From positions 124,001 through 188,000 of the forward strand of contig JAQIFP010000001.1 of NCBI GenBank assembly GCA_030141585.1: DNA of 64,000 bases, written 5' to 3'. The notes beneath the pieces were generated by a model. It searched no databases. It worked only from the letters and a program-made list of their open reading frames with translations, and was not told the origin of the DNA. This document shows positions 24,497 through 38,943 of the stretch, in pieces (positions within the stretch are counted from its first letter, which is position 1; every line of letters begins with the position of its first letter). The translations under genes were made by a program, and so were the position numbers. The DNA comes from Ophryocystis elektroscirrha (lineage: Eukaryota; Apicomplexa; Conoidasida; Neogregarinorida; Ophryocystidae).

Positions 24497-27400
24497 TTAA
24501 TCTTGTTGATTGAAAAAAAAATAGTCATTAACAAAAACAAGCAATTCTGTTGCAATTTCTTCATTTTTACAAGGAATAACGTATTCTTTGTTTAAATTAT
24601 TAGTATTTGGTTCTATCCATTTTTTTTTTATTTTTGCAATTGTTTGTGCTGAAATATTTCGAAATTGTAAAGCTGAGTTAAATGTCTGTAATTTTGAATG
24701 CATAGAAGATAGCGTTTGAAACAAATTTTTTGGAGAAAATAAAGTGTTTTGTGTAAGTAACTTTGTTTTAATCAAAATTGCGTGGGAGTAGTAATAATTT
24801 TGACATTTTTTGGGGATAAGAATTTGATAGCTAGCTATGTAGGGTGTGAGTTCGATACTTGCAATTTCTTTGAAATTTAAACACCATACTAAATTATTTC
24901 CTAGAATAAAACCAATGTGATAAAGACCGATACCACATGCTAAGATATTAATATAGTCAGGTTTGAGTATCCAATTTACAATTGTTTCATGCCACTTTAG
25001 CTGTTGCTCAAGTTCTTGTAAAACAAATATAGATTCAAAAGGATGAGGAAATATTTTGAAGTATCGTTTTGCTAATTCTTGTGACGCAGAATCTTTGGGT
25101 GAATACCACATTAAATTACTTCTCCCTCTTTGAAATACACGGCGGGGTCGAACCTGGACAAGTAAATTAACTTGAATGTTAAAGAACTTACTGGATTCAG
25201 CATAGGGCTTGCATTTAAATGATTTAAATAGCCTAAAAGAATAAAATGAAGTAGTAAAAAGAAAGCTGCTAAGATGTTCGTTAAGCTCAAAATTCCACTA
25301 AGTGTTGCTAATAAAACTTCATATATGATTGAAAAGATTTTTTTGACGTTATATGCTTTCAAATCTGGTGACGTGGTTTGTATTTTGACGGCTTTATAAG
25401 GTTTGTAAAACACATTAGTTAAGCCCAATACAATCAAAACAGAGCCTTCGTACAATCCTGAATAAATTCCGTCGAAAACATTTCTTGGATAATCCGAAAA
25501 TCCTTTTTCCCAAATTATGTCTGGTCGATAAGAATAAATTATTTTGTTTTGAGCAATACTCAAGGCTATTTGATACCAGCTCCCAAACGCTCGAGTTAAA
25601 ACTATAAGTACTCCTATTAAAAGGCTCAAGAATATTTGAAATATTGCTTGAAGTATTGCAAATATAGTTTTATACCAGTTGGACTGGTATAAGTAATACT
25701 TTATTTTACTAAATGACTTCTGGTTTCTATTTTTGACATGAGAGAAAAAATGAGTTGGAGTTCCAAGTAAGTCCATTGCTCCAAAAACCTTGAATAGTTG
25801 CATCTTCGCCTAGAGCAACAAATTATAATTTATAAATAGTTATTTACCGAATTAAAATAAAGCGATACTATTTCTTCACAAAGCTGCAATGGAAACCCAC
25901 TTATGTTTCTTTGATACTGTTTTTTAAAAGCAATAGTTGCGTCAGTTATGGATGTATGCAGTTTGAACGCAATTAGTAAAGATTGAACGAATTCAGCGCT
26001 AGCTGAATTTCTTATAACAATTTGATCTAAAGATTGAGTTGCTGCACCACCATGAAAATTTATTTTCAATTGAATTTTATCGATAATAAATTTAGAAAAG
26101 AATACTTTATTTGACGTTTCCACAGCGGTAAGCAAAAAGTCGGGAGGACCTTAACAAAAAAATTTGAATGAATTTGTTATATAATACCTAAATGTTGATT
26201 CCAAAGATTTGAACCAACAATAGAACAAGATTGAAAAAAATCAGTCGTTTTCGCATCAAGCAGAGTGATTCCAATGCTATTAACGACATCAGCAAAAAAA
26301 AGTAATATGGAATACAGAATTTGTGAATCTATATTGATTGATAATGGTTTGATAGTAATCAATAATTTCTCGTATTTTCTGATATTATTTAACGTCATTT
26401 GACGGAAATTAGTTTGCAGTATTATTGTAAGGGCGTCCTCTATGCTTTCTACATATCAGAGTACATTTTTTTATAAATTAATGGAACACTATTTTGACTT
26501 GATACATGAAGATCACATTAATCAGATGTAATTCAAATAATTGATTATATCGTTTTGTATTTTTACCTATAGCTTCTTTGTATATGTAATCTCTATGGAG
26601 AGGTCGAATTACAGTGGGAAAATATGCATTTTCTGAGTGATTGTCACCTTGAATCCAGTTTATATTTAAACGAAAAACAATCCGTCCATTAATCTTAGAA
26701 AATTGAATTTTAATAGGTGTGAAACAGCAATAGAGGAACTCGCTTGGAACATTATCTGAAAAACTTAATCCAAAATTACTACAATTGAACAATATTGAAT
26801 AAGCGAAATTCCATTTAAGATTTTGTGGGATAATGTAATTTAAAACAGAATCATATTTTTTATTGCTATTTTGTCTATTTGCTGAATAATCGGTGTTTAA
26901 AATAGTTTGTAAAATTTTTGAACCTCCGTGAAGTTTTAGAAGCGTAATAAGGTCTTTTTGCGTCTCAACACTTCCGATTGACCAGTAATTCTTTAATTCA
27001 AATACAGAATCTTGAACCTCAATGAGCATTTTACATAAATCTTTTAAAGCTTTTTTATCTGTTTGACTTTTTATCCATAAACTGATAACCTCTTTTTTAT
27101 CTACAGAGGATATTGTTGAATGTAAATTACAATGTAAAGAGTTTTCGGTAAAATAGGCTTCAGGTGTAACTGCATCGTCTTGAAATATAATAATTCTAGT
27201 TGTTTCATATATATCAAAATTAACTCTTAAAGATACGCACTCTTGTTTTGCGTTTGGCTGATCCCAAATAGGTGTTGTAAAGTGCTTCGCTTTCTGGATT
27301 TTTCCTTTTTTTACTAAGTTGAATATAGAATCAATATTGAACTCTTTTATGTACGTTGATTTGTATGCTTTAGCCTTTCCCCAATGAGACAGCTGATACT

Positions 27401-30400
27401 TTGACACTAGTTGAACATATTTGAAAAAACTTGTATTTTCAACATCAGCATCAACTTTGACGTCAAGTTTTTGTTTATTGTTTAAAGTATCTTTGTTATC
27501 CATATTCAATTTGACTAACCAGCTTTCTAGTTTTTTCTTTGAGTTTTTATACCATGCAAAGGAAATACTGTTCAAAGATGAAATCACTGTATTTGCGTCA
27601 ATTGAACTTTTATTATTAGTTAAAAGTGTTTGCCCAGTAATTTTTTGATCGTTTGTTGCCGGTGGTATGATGTCAAAAAAGTTTTGATTTTTTTGACTAA
27701 TAGCTACAAAATGCGATGATAGATTTATGATACGATATTTGGAAACAACAGGTTTTCGAAATCGAATGAAATTGACACCGCGTTTTTGACTTACTTCAAT
27801 TTCTACTGTTTGTAACGGACATATATGCTTCTCTGAGTTGTAGTTTGAAGGGAAACGAATTTGATGTACAATAATATTTTTTATACTGAATGGATACGAC
27901 CACATCATAGAGTTTCTGCAAAAAAAAAATCAATTTTATTATAATTCACAAGCATATTTGTTTTATATTTATGAATTTAATCTGTAACAATTAATCTTAA
28001 TTTTTTATAGTAGTGATGAGTATATAATTATTAATATAATAGTATAATAATAGAGACTTACGATGATAAGTTTGAAGGCTGGTTTTGAAAAGAACGTTTT
28101 TTCCATCTGAGGAATTCTTTTTCTAGTATTCTAAACCCTGATATTTGGAGTTGCCTTAATACATAAAATTTTTTTTGAGGGTGATATTCAATTGCCGAGT
28201 TAGGTTTAACACATAATATACTAATTGATTGATATTTACGGATTTTAGAGTCAAGATCGTATTCTCTAACCCAAATAGGATTAGTCAAATCATTAACGAG
28301 AATGTATTTGGGATAAATTTCTATAACCTGTGATCTAACAAAAGGAAAAGACGCATTATAACAATACGTATGATAAATTAAATTGGGGAGGGGAGCTACA
28401 TTTTTTATAACGATAGTATTATTTACTATTTCACTGATCTGAGAACAATTAAATATTGAAAGCTTTTACATCTAAATAATCTGAAGTGGCTGATCCTGAA
28501 TGTGTATTTAAAGGAGTTGAATATCTAGATATGGTTTTTGACGTTTTAAGTGTTTCATAATCGACAGCTAGACAAACAAGACCTATAGAAAAAGTTTCTG
28601 GCATTAAGGAGTGACAATAAGGGTGTAAGCTTATTGTAGATTCTGTATTATAATATTTTAGTTTAAGTGTATAGGATACTCGATTTACAATCTGTAAATT
28701 GAAATGAGACAGTTTTTAATTTACCCAGTATTTGGAAAAAATTATAAAGTTTTTCTGTATTGATGGGTATTCAGTTCTTGTTTCAAATGGTTTTTTCTCA
28801 TTAAAACCGCTATTCAAACCACTTTCCAAAACACCAGAAACTTGCATAAACTTATCGGTAGAACCATCTGAAATACTTTTGACAGTTCCATCATCACACT
28901 TAGTTAATAATATGCGTTTTCTTGCGCTCTAAAAAGAAAAGTATTTTTTATTTTGTATAGTTGCAGTTTGATTATTAATAAATAGATTAACTTACGGTTA
29001 CGCGAAGAAAATTAATGTTGATTGGAGATGAGGTAAATTCTTTTATAGATATTTGCAAGCTAGGTGGCAATGTAACTAAGTTAAAGTTAAATCCAGGTTT
29101 AAGATAGTTATTATTGATATTTTTAATAGGAATATTAGTTGTATATTGCGATTTTAGAGTAATTGTTGAATGGCTATGTAAAGAACTTAATACAGATTTG
29201 CTGTGTTTTGACTCTAAGTTAACTAAAAAAATTAATAGTATTATAATAGACTCACTATCATCACAGGACTGAGTTTTTAGTTCAATAACAAATGGTAACA
29301 AATTTTGAAATTTTAGAAAATCTTTAATTACAATTTCACTATAATAACCTAATAATCACCTATAAGCTAATTAAAGATTCTTACTCATAGAGTTTGCTGG
29401 TTCGACTAAAGTAATTGACGCTGATAAAATGATATTTTTATCATTGACTGATTTCATATTTATTAGTTTGGGAGGAAAGAAACTATTAGGATATTTGAAG
29501 TTTTTGACTAAATGCACTTTTATACAATTTTTCAAAGTTAAGTCCTAAATTGATAATATTTGGAGAATTACTTACTGATAACACAAAATCTCCGGCGGTG
29601 GTAGCTAAGGTTCGTAAGTCTTGATATGTACTGAAGCTATGATTCTCAGAAATTGTCCACAAGCTTGTATTTTTTGAAAGCAGCCAGTACAAAGGAACAA
29701 ATTTAGCAGAAGTTACGTTTCTGGAAAAGAAAATGTAATCACTGTCTGAAATTAGTTCTGCGCTTTCCAAATAATCTGTTGCGTCCATTTGTATGACAAA
29801 GTCATCGTTATATAACTTGCTTTCTTTTATATTTATTCTACAAAGAATATTGTTCATAAGAATAGCATTTAATTCTTCATTTGTATGAGTTTTTTGAGGT
29901 TTCAGCTTCAAAGAAGATGGTGAATTATCTTCTTCAGCATATATTTTAGGTTTATCATAATCGGTGCAAATCTTTTCCAGTGAAGAGATTAAGGGACTGA
30001 TGTGGAATAAAGACAGCGGGGATGTGACAGATATCTTGTTTATGGAGCCGGGTATAATTGGAAAAAGGATTAGATTTACTTGAGAATTATTCACAAGACT
30101 AACAGTAGATGATATTATTAATTGATAATTTTGTCTGAAACTATTTGAAGGCTTTTTTCTGACTATTCTTATCATCACTTTAACAAAACTTCTTTTTCTT
30201 GGGTTTGAGTGTATTTTATTTGACAGTTTGTTTAATGTAGTAAGAACAGTTTCATCTTGATCATAGTTTGTTTTGGAGTGTCTACGAAAAAAAGATAAAC
30301 AATTTTGCTCGAGACTGGGGTCTTTAACGTCAGAAGATAGGTACTTCTGTTTTTTTTCAGAATTCCCTAAAATTAAAGTAACTATTTTAGAGAAGCCAGG

Positions 30401-33400
30401 ATTTATTTGGTTAATTGAAACTGGAATATTAAACACATATTGGAGTACTTGCAGTCTAATGTAAACAAACCGATATTTTTTTAAACAATCATAACGCACA
30501 CTGTGTAAACCATTGTTCTCTAAAAAGATCCATTTTAATTCGTCTGATGAAATATAAACATTACGCATGGAAAAAATATACTCATGTTCATTTATATATA
30601 TATATGTATACATAAACATATGTATGCGTATGTATGCATATACATATGTATATTTATATTAATAATTTTTACCATCAAATGATTCAAAACAAAGAGCAAT
30701 AGGCTGACCCAAAATATTATGAAAGCCTACTTCCAAGTTAGGCTTCAAAGTATTTTGGCTTTTTAATGTATTAATCAAGTTTAATATATCAGAATCTCGG
30801 CCTGTTTTAGAAAGACATAATATTGAAGAGTAGTTCTGTTTATATAAATTAAATTCGTCTAAAAAAACATTAATTTGAAGAAATAATTCATACCAGTATA
30901 GAATGTTGTAGGGTTCAAGAACATTATAGCTGTTGACATATTAACAGTGTTAGGAATAGCTACATTAAGATATGGAAGAAATAAACGATATAAATCAAAT
31001 CTGTTTTCAGGTCGGATATAACATGACAATTGGCGATAATTATATACATTGTATAATATTACATTAGACTTCTTATATGGCATGGAAATAATTTCTTTCT
31101 TTTTAAGTTGATGAAAAAACCCTAAGCGTAACATATTGCAGTATTGAATTCCATGCAGAAATAAATTATAAATTAAAATTAATATAGCATTAATCATTTC
31201 AATAGAAATGTTTAAATTCACGGGAGAAACATCTAGCTGAAATTTTGCAAGGTGAGACACGGATTTCTTGAAGATTTCAAGATTTATATCAAGAGGTTCC
31301 ATAAAACCTCTTGATTTTTTTTTCACTGAATCGAAATGAATACACTGAGCTACAAACATGAAATTCAAATTCAACCAATGATGTGGTAAACATTTAGCTT
31401 CGGAGCTACCCATATTATTTGAATCTTCCTCTGAAGCACAGCTTGTTTCAGAAATAAAATCTTCATTAAAATAGGTTTCTTGATTACTAATATTTTTGAA
31501 AAGAGAAATAACTCTTTTCCACGTTCTAGTAACTATGGACTCATTGTAAGGATATTTGAAAGGTTCTAAATACTGGTAATTATTCTCATTATCAACGTTC
31601 GTGTTTTTGACAACGAAATGTGACAGCTTTTGAAGTTCATCATTAGTTGGAGATGTTGAAATTAACAGAATAAATTTATCAACTTCATAGGAAACACACA
31701 ATGTTTTTTGACCTTCATAAATTCCCCAAAAATTTATGGTAATAGATTTTATGGACAACTTGAAATCTGCGTGAAAGCTTTGTATGAAGTTCAATATTGA
31801 AGCTGGAAGACAAAGTGATGTATTAATTGATACTGAACTGCTATTTGCATTAATTTTTGACTTATATATATCATTAAAGAAAGAAGTAAAAATAATATAA
31901 AACTGATATAATAGTAAAATATTGTAGGAGTTGAAATCAAAGACCCAAGGCGTTATTATAATTTCCCATTTAAAACCTTCACAATAGCAAGACTCGCCTT
32001 TAGCCAATATTTTTGAGTTCAATAATTCCATCTGAGTAACAAATATTCATTTTAAAATAAATCAGCTTTGATGTATCAATTACTATGTAATTGGTCCAAA
32101 AAACTTTGAATCAATCATGCAAAAGCAACTATGTATAAAATACTATTAACAAGTTTATTACCTCTGTCGTAAGCCCAAAAAACTTTTTTATTAAAACGTT
32201 TAAAGGAGGAATATCCATGTATATAGTACAGTCTATCATTTCTATCGTTAATAAGTTGTAAGGATATTTATTCAAATGTGAAAAATCGTATGGAACTGCT
32301 TGAAAAGTTTTAGTATAATTATTTGAGACCATTATGATTGAAAAATTTTTGATTATAGTCTTGAAAACAATAAAGCTAGGGCATATACTTTTCAACAAAG
32401 ATAAGCTTTCAAAATTTTGTGCTGTCAAAGTCTTAGATATAGCATCCTCTAATTCATTAATTACTTCTTTCGAATATAGCTGTTCTTTTTCAGCAGTATA
32501 ATTCACCGTTACTAATCTGTGACGTAAAAATGTTTCACTTCCCATGTCAGAATGAGATCCATAGGTAACAGAAAAATTTTTCAATATAGATGCATTTAAA
32601 GTAAAATATATTGAAATCCATCTGGGTAGTTTTATGGCCTTATTTTTGTGAAATGAAATAATGGATTTCAAAGTTTTTGGATAAAAATGAGGTCTAAATT
32701 TGATGGGTAAGCGAAGGGGTTCACAAGGAATTATAAATGCAACACTATTTAAATTAACTAATAAATTTATGTTTCCAAAAGAACTTTCAGATGGTAATAC
32801 TGCCAACATCTCAACATTTTTATCACTGAAGTCAATTGATTTCATATTTTTATTGTAATCTTGAGTATTTTTGGTTAATGATAAATAAACATCGTATAGA
32901 GAACTAAATTTTTTCATTCTTCCATAGTCATGTACAATTTCATCAAAAACTTCCCATAAAAATGCAAAATGAATTTTATCGACTTCAAGACGAAATTTAT
33001 AGAAATAATTTTCTGTCTGGTACTTCTTATAATTGTCTGAGAGGACCGAGTTATGCTCATTTTTTGAGCTAATTTTACACATGTAACCTAATGAAAATAT
33101 TTGGTTGCCAAAAATATTTTGCTATTGCTGATTATTTGCACTGAACTAAGTAATTTACCTTTAGAACAAAAACCATTAATTTTTTGCGCCATGAATATAC
33201 TGGAAAACGACAAAGGTGCTATTCCAGTTTCATCTCGAATTTGTATGCTGCTGATTTGAAAATCGACATTGTGATTTCCTAAATCAGCTTTATAGTTTAT
33301 ATAAAGGAAACTTAGAGACAATAGAGGTCTTGTTAAAGAAATAAAATAGTCTAAAATAATTTTCCCGTTACTATGAATTCCTGACCTTTATCCTTCAACT

Positions 33401-36400
33401 CAGAGATTTCACTGGCAATATCTACCAGAAAAGAATTGATTTTAATCATACATATTTGGTACTTCCATGAAGAACTTCCCTGCTGATTCTTTTCAACAAA
33501 GTTTGATGCAGTTTCTAAAAAATAAAAACAAATGATTTTTGAAATCAATTAAAATTTGTACAGTTAGATACACTTCTCAAATTTACTTGATAAATTGTCT
33601 GATATAAGGTCTTTTGAATCATTGGGATTGCTAAGTTGCTGAGTGTTAGGAGAATCACAAGGCTTCAAATCATTTTCGTCATATGTCAAACAAATTTCAG
33701 CTAGAAAATGACTTAATATAGTATAATCAACATTAGAAAACCCAACAGAAACGGATTCAGAAATAAAGTTTACCTAAAAATTAAATTATATCAAGTCTTA
33801 GGTCAAAATCGATTTTTATAAACTTACATCTATTATTTCGCTGTTTGCGTTTAATATTAATTTTCCAGATGCCAAACAAATAATAATACTCTGTTTCTGT
33901 TCTAATTGCAGCTTATGGAAATTGATCTTGGACAGCTGGGTTTTTATAATTTTGTTTTCTTTTTGGATTTGCATATTGTGTTTTTCGACATAAAACACAT
34001 CAAAGTTGCAGTATTTGAAAGCTCCTGTGTACACCTTCAATGTTGGCAAACCATCATAAAACCCATTATTTCGATAAACAAAACACTTTTCCCATCTAAA
34101 ATTAATAAGACATGTATTGAAATCAAATAATTGATTAAAGTAATTATTTTAAGAATATAATAGCATCTTTGATATCTTTCAACAGTGTGTAAACATATTA
34201 ACTGCATATTTAAGCTTACCTTAATTCGTATTTTGGCACAATACTTTCATCTTTGAGCACATTCAAGTAAGAATTTACTTCAACTTTTGCCAGACATAAA
34301 TTATAGTTGGAAAGATTATACTAAGTATTAATATAATGTAAATTTATTTACTTTGAAGCTTGTTATGGGAGTAAACATAAACTTCAATGATGCATTAGAG
34401 ACTACATTTATCATGTATATTGTAGGCAAATTATTCATCAAAGATGGATCATACATCTAAAAATTTAGTGATAGTTAAGAAAGTATTGTGAATTAATAAA
34501 TTATATGGTAAATAAATTACTTCGTATAGTTTATTAACAGTTCTTGATATTTTAAAGACAAAACTTGATAACATATTAATTGTGTGTGAGCTTGCTACAA
34601 ATAACAAAGATTCATTTATTTGAATTTTGATTATCTGCTGCTGGTAATTACCAACAGTAGCTGGTAATTTGGTGTAGAAATGAATTGATGGAGTTGTATT
34701 TGCAACTGTTTCACATCTGGTAAAATCCGTTTCCCCTTCAATAAAGTGCTTTGCTAATTGATCAAGTGAATTTGCAAAATGGATTACTGTATGAGAATTT
34801 ATATGAAGTATCAGATGATTCCTTAAAACTGGAATCAACTAATAACATTACAGGCAAAACTAAGTTTGCCATTACATTGGGATTATTTTGCTCAGCATTA
34901 TGAATTACTATTGAGCTAGGATATATATCAATAAAACAAGAGATATCCTCATTGATGTATTTGTTTATATGGAATTTTAGACAACTTACAAATAGTTGGG
35001 TGGAAAGTTCATTATCTAAAAATAATACAGTATAACATGTATTAAGTGTACCGCTATGTTGATAACGTAGTGAGGCATCGTATATAAAAATGTTTATTTG
35101 CATAAACATTTTATATGTAAATGGTCTTATGTTCTGACGGAATCTTTGAATTATTAGTTCTTCTGTCTCTAGTGTCACTTCTTCGAGGTCTATTTGATCT
35201 ATATAAATCGTTTCAATAAATCATATTTACTATTGGAACCGGACGCAGATGTTTTTAGTGCAGACACCTCTACTTCATGAATTTTGAAAGAAAATGTATT
35301 AGTTACAGTTCAAGCTTTTATGCTTGTATCCAAAACAACTTTTAGATTCTTCAAAAGAAAAGTTTGAAACTTTCTCTATTATAGCATCTCTCATTTTTCT
35401 AATAATTATTATTAATTAACAAAAATCTAACAATAAAGAACTCAAAGAATACATGGATTCAAATTTATTTTTAAAGTCTAGGGTTTCATCAGAAACCTAT
35501 ATGTTCAATATGACATAGAACTTTACTTGTCTGGAATCAGATACAGTTGCAATCCATGCTATGGCGTACTGATTCAATTCATCAGTAGCAGCGATATCGT
35601 TATAATGCATTTTTTCGACGTTTACAAGATACGACTCTAATCAAAAATACATTAATTTTATATGTTTGCATCATTTTGTAAGAAAACTGTTTGTTATAAG
35701 TATCTTACTGAAAGTTTGAAACAAGCTATAGAAGTTGTATAAGGATTTAATTTGAAAATATTTCAGAATTATATTGAAGTTTGTTAAAGCAGTATCATAT
35801 GTATACTTGCTTATCTCGTACTTCTCATCTTGATCCTAAGAACGCATAAAAGTCAAATTTAAACCGCAATAATATGACATCAACTTATAATTTTGATCTA
35901 TAGTAAAGAAGATATATAATAAATCTCAGTAAAAACTAATCATATTTTAAAACCCCTTAAATATTGAGAGACCAATACATGAATTAAACAATATATATAT
36001 TAACATATCATTATTTAATTATGTCTAAACATATGTTCAATAAATAACTATGTATACAACACTATATGTATAAATTTTAATGTATTATCGATGACATAAA
36101 TAATTTTGTACATAGTTAAATATATTCGTATTTTTATTTTTCAATTAATTTGAAAAACACATAATATGATAATTAAATAATTAAGATGATATTGATGATC
36201 TGAGAGTTATATAATATGTATTAATTATAATGGCATTACTTTTGAAACTAAAAATCGACTGAACTGGAACTCAGAATTTATGGGATTATGGGGTTTTAAT
36301 GAATATGTTAGTATAAGAGACCAATTACTAAATTTTGTGACATAAGTGTAATAAGCGCTGTGTAAATGTGAAAGGAATCGTTTCATTAAAAAATTAATTA

Positions 36401-37691
36401 AATCATGATTATGAATGAGGTATTCATCGTCTGTGTTACCAAGTTCGTTTTCCATAAAAACCATGTTTTTCTCAAAACTTAATTTAGACGTGGGTGTTAG
36501 TACAGCAGTGTTATTAGTAGATTTACAGAAGGGTTTAAATATCATTTTCCATGAAACTCGGCTATCAAAAGAATAACTGTTTGAATTGTGGAACTCATTT
36601 TTCAGTTTACTACGTCTGAACCACAAATTAAGTAATCATTTATTTTACAGTATATTAGCAATTAAGTATTATAAAACATTACTTTTTTTTTGGAATCTCA
36701 AATTTTTTAAGAAGATTCGTTTCTGCTTGTGGGGAATAAATTCGATCAACGTATATGAACCCATTTAATATTTTAAGTTCTTTTACGATCAAATTAGGTT
36801 CGTCTTCATATTTATATTGTGATTGAACGAATTTCTCAATAATTAAATGATTTATATGAAATCCTAATTGTATTTGGTATGTGGGGTATAATTTATTTCA
36901 TCATTGAGTTATAATTTATCTTAAGTATAATTGAATACATTTAAGATATAATCGTGAATATATATGTTTATAACATTGTTCAATAGTATTTGTATTTTTT
37001 ATAATAGAAGAGTTCAAACTATACTGAGTAAACATGATAGTAAGACATGTTATGTATGTATGTATGCATCTAATGAATTTATGTAATGCATTAAAGCACA
37101 TTTGACGTAATTTGAAAAATTGTAAAGGCAAATAGTAAATTTGTGTACCTGTTGCATACTGTTCTGATAGTACGCCATTTACAAATTCAAACCGGATGTG
37201 AATGTTATTAATATTAATTTGAGAGTTTCGAATAAGTCTTGAAGCGATTGTTTTGATAAAACCGCTTTCCCTTCCGTTTGCAATATTAAGCAGTTCATAT
37301 AATTTTAGGGATGTCTCTTTATAGTTTTCTAATTTTTCTTTCAATAAATCTGTATGCCATTTATTAGAAGGTAATATTTCAAAGATAAGAACAAGCGTAT
37401 CAACGGTACAATAGCAAGACCCAAATTGAAGTAAAGGAATGCTTAAGTCAATTGTACCAATATAGCTAAATTTAGGAGTTAATAAACACACAACGAACTA
37501 TACCTAAAAGTAAGCTCAAACGGAAAAGCAAGTTGACGAAATTGACTAGCTTTCAATTGTAAATGGGATAATTTTAATTTTCCAGAAAATATAGATGATA
37601 AGTTAATTTGTGTAAAATTTAAAGGTTTTACCCATTTTTGAATTAATCCATTTAATTTTTTGTACAAATAATCAAAAAAAAAATTCAGCAT
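24497..37691 (-). CDS. VPS13-family bridge-like lipid transfer protein
   Basis: A very large gene (13.2 kb, roughly 30 exons) for a VPS13-type protein that channels bulk lipids between membranes at contact sites. The N-terminus at 37691 is a chorein domain (LNFTQINLSSIFSGKLKLSH, then FPFELTF and the spliced YIGTIDLSIPLLQFG). The body is a long run of beta-rich repeats with few recognisable motifs. The C-terminus has the VPS13_C/ATG2_C-like part (GAMDLLGTPTHFF; then GIYSGLYEGSVLIV), a 37-nt intron (25194-25158 region), VRPRRVFQRGRSNLMWYSP, and a PH-like end. Exon edges in the middle were not all resolved; an intron of about 390 nt (36226-35837) is the largest gap I see. The segment at 30560-30655 includes a TA/TG-rich low-complexity stretch at an exon edge. 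One gene is the best reading, but a split into two cannot be excluded. Confidence 0.85.
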
Positions 37692-37785
37692 AATGCATTT
37701 TTTTGCATATCTTTAGGTTTTCAAATTGAAAAATCTACAATTTTACAGCTTTCCTACTAATTTGTGGTAACAAACCAAATATTTT
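37692..37785. promoter_or_regulatory. Shared 94-bp divergent promoter region (VPS13/TYW1)
   Basis: Only 94 bp separate the VPS13 start codon (minus) from the TYW1 start codon (plus). The sequence is AT-rich. Both 5' leaders and any core promoter must lie here unless transcription starts inside the opposite gene. No TATA-like or other named element can be asserted. Confidence 0.5.
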
Positions 37786-38903
37786 ATGTTATTTTTCCAA
37801 TATCCAATAACTTCCCTAATATGTAATAATTTGTTCCAACATACAAAAAATTCTGATTATGACCAACGTAATTCTGTATTAATTTTATATGGCTCACAAG
37901 GAAGAACTGCGGAATTTGCGGCAAAACTATTTTATGCTAAACTTAAACAAATTTCTAATTTTATAAATATTTATTTAACCAGTATTCCAAATTTAAAAAA
38001 TTTAGATGAAAATTTAAAATTTAACAGTAATAATGCTTTTTCTGATTCTCAGTTTACCATTAATTTAAATAATTTTTTAAATAATTATAGTTATATAGCT
38101 ATATTTATTTCTACATGGTTACAAGGTAGTTTTCCAGAAGGGGCAGAGATACTTCAAGAGTTTTTTGAAAATTTAAATTCAAATGAAAACATATTTTCTG
38201 ATCTGAAAGGTGTATCAATATTAGGTTTTGGAGATAGTCAATATGAGAATTTTTGTTTACCAGCAAAATATCTTTTTAAGAAATTTCAAAACCATGGAGC
38301 TTACATGCTGCATAAGCCTTTGTTGCTGGATAGCTCAGATAAAAGCGTGACAGTAGAAAAGTGCTTGAATTTTTTATTTAAAATGTATTTTACAAGAGCA
38401 GTTTATGAGGACGAAAGCGATTATGAAAACGATGATATCGATTTAGAATGTAACAGTGAAGGAAGTGATTTTGAAGACGTTACTAATGTGGAAAAAAAGA
38501 TGCTATCCAGTACTCAATATGATCAGTTAGTAAAAGAAGGATATAAGATCGTTGGTACTCATTCAGCAGTTAAATTATGTCGTTGGACGAAATCACAGTT
38601 ACGAGGACGTGGTGGTTGCTATAAACACTCTTTTTATGGAATAGCTTCTTATCTATGTATGGAAGCAACGCCTTCGTTAGCATGCGCAAACAAATGTGTG
38701 TTTTGTTGGAGGCACCACAAAAACCCCGTAGGAAAATCTTGGAAATGGAAAACCGATGATCCAGAAATGATTTTGAATGAGTTTATTGCAAATCATCAAA
38801 AAATGATAAACACTTTGAAAGGTATTATATCAATCTGAATAATAATATCTATATAACTTATTCTTTAAGAAAATTTAATATAAAATTTATATATATACAT
38901 ATA

Positions 38904-38943
<40 letters not shown>

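Noticed and set aside
29486..30619. Independent gene starting MFMYTYIYINEHEY
   Set aside because: The apparent start lies in a TA/TG microsatellite. The frame has VPS13-like beta-rich composition and is in line with neighbouring exons.
30596..30655. Possible telomere-like or regulatory repeat (TATG/CATA)
   Set aside because: Ordinary dinucleotide-rich low-complexity DNA at an intron/exon edge.
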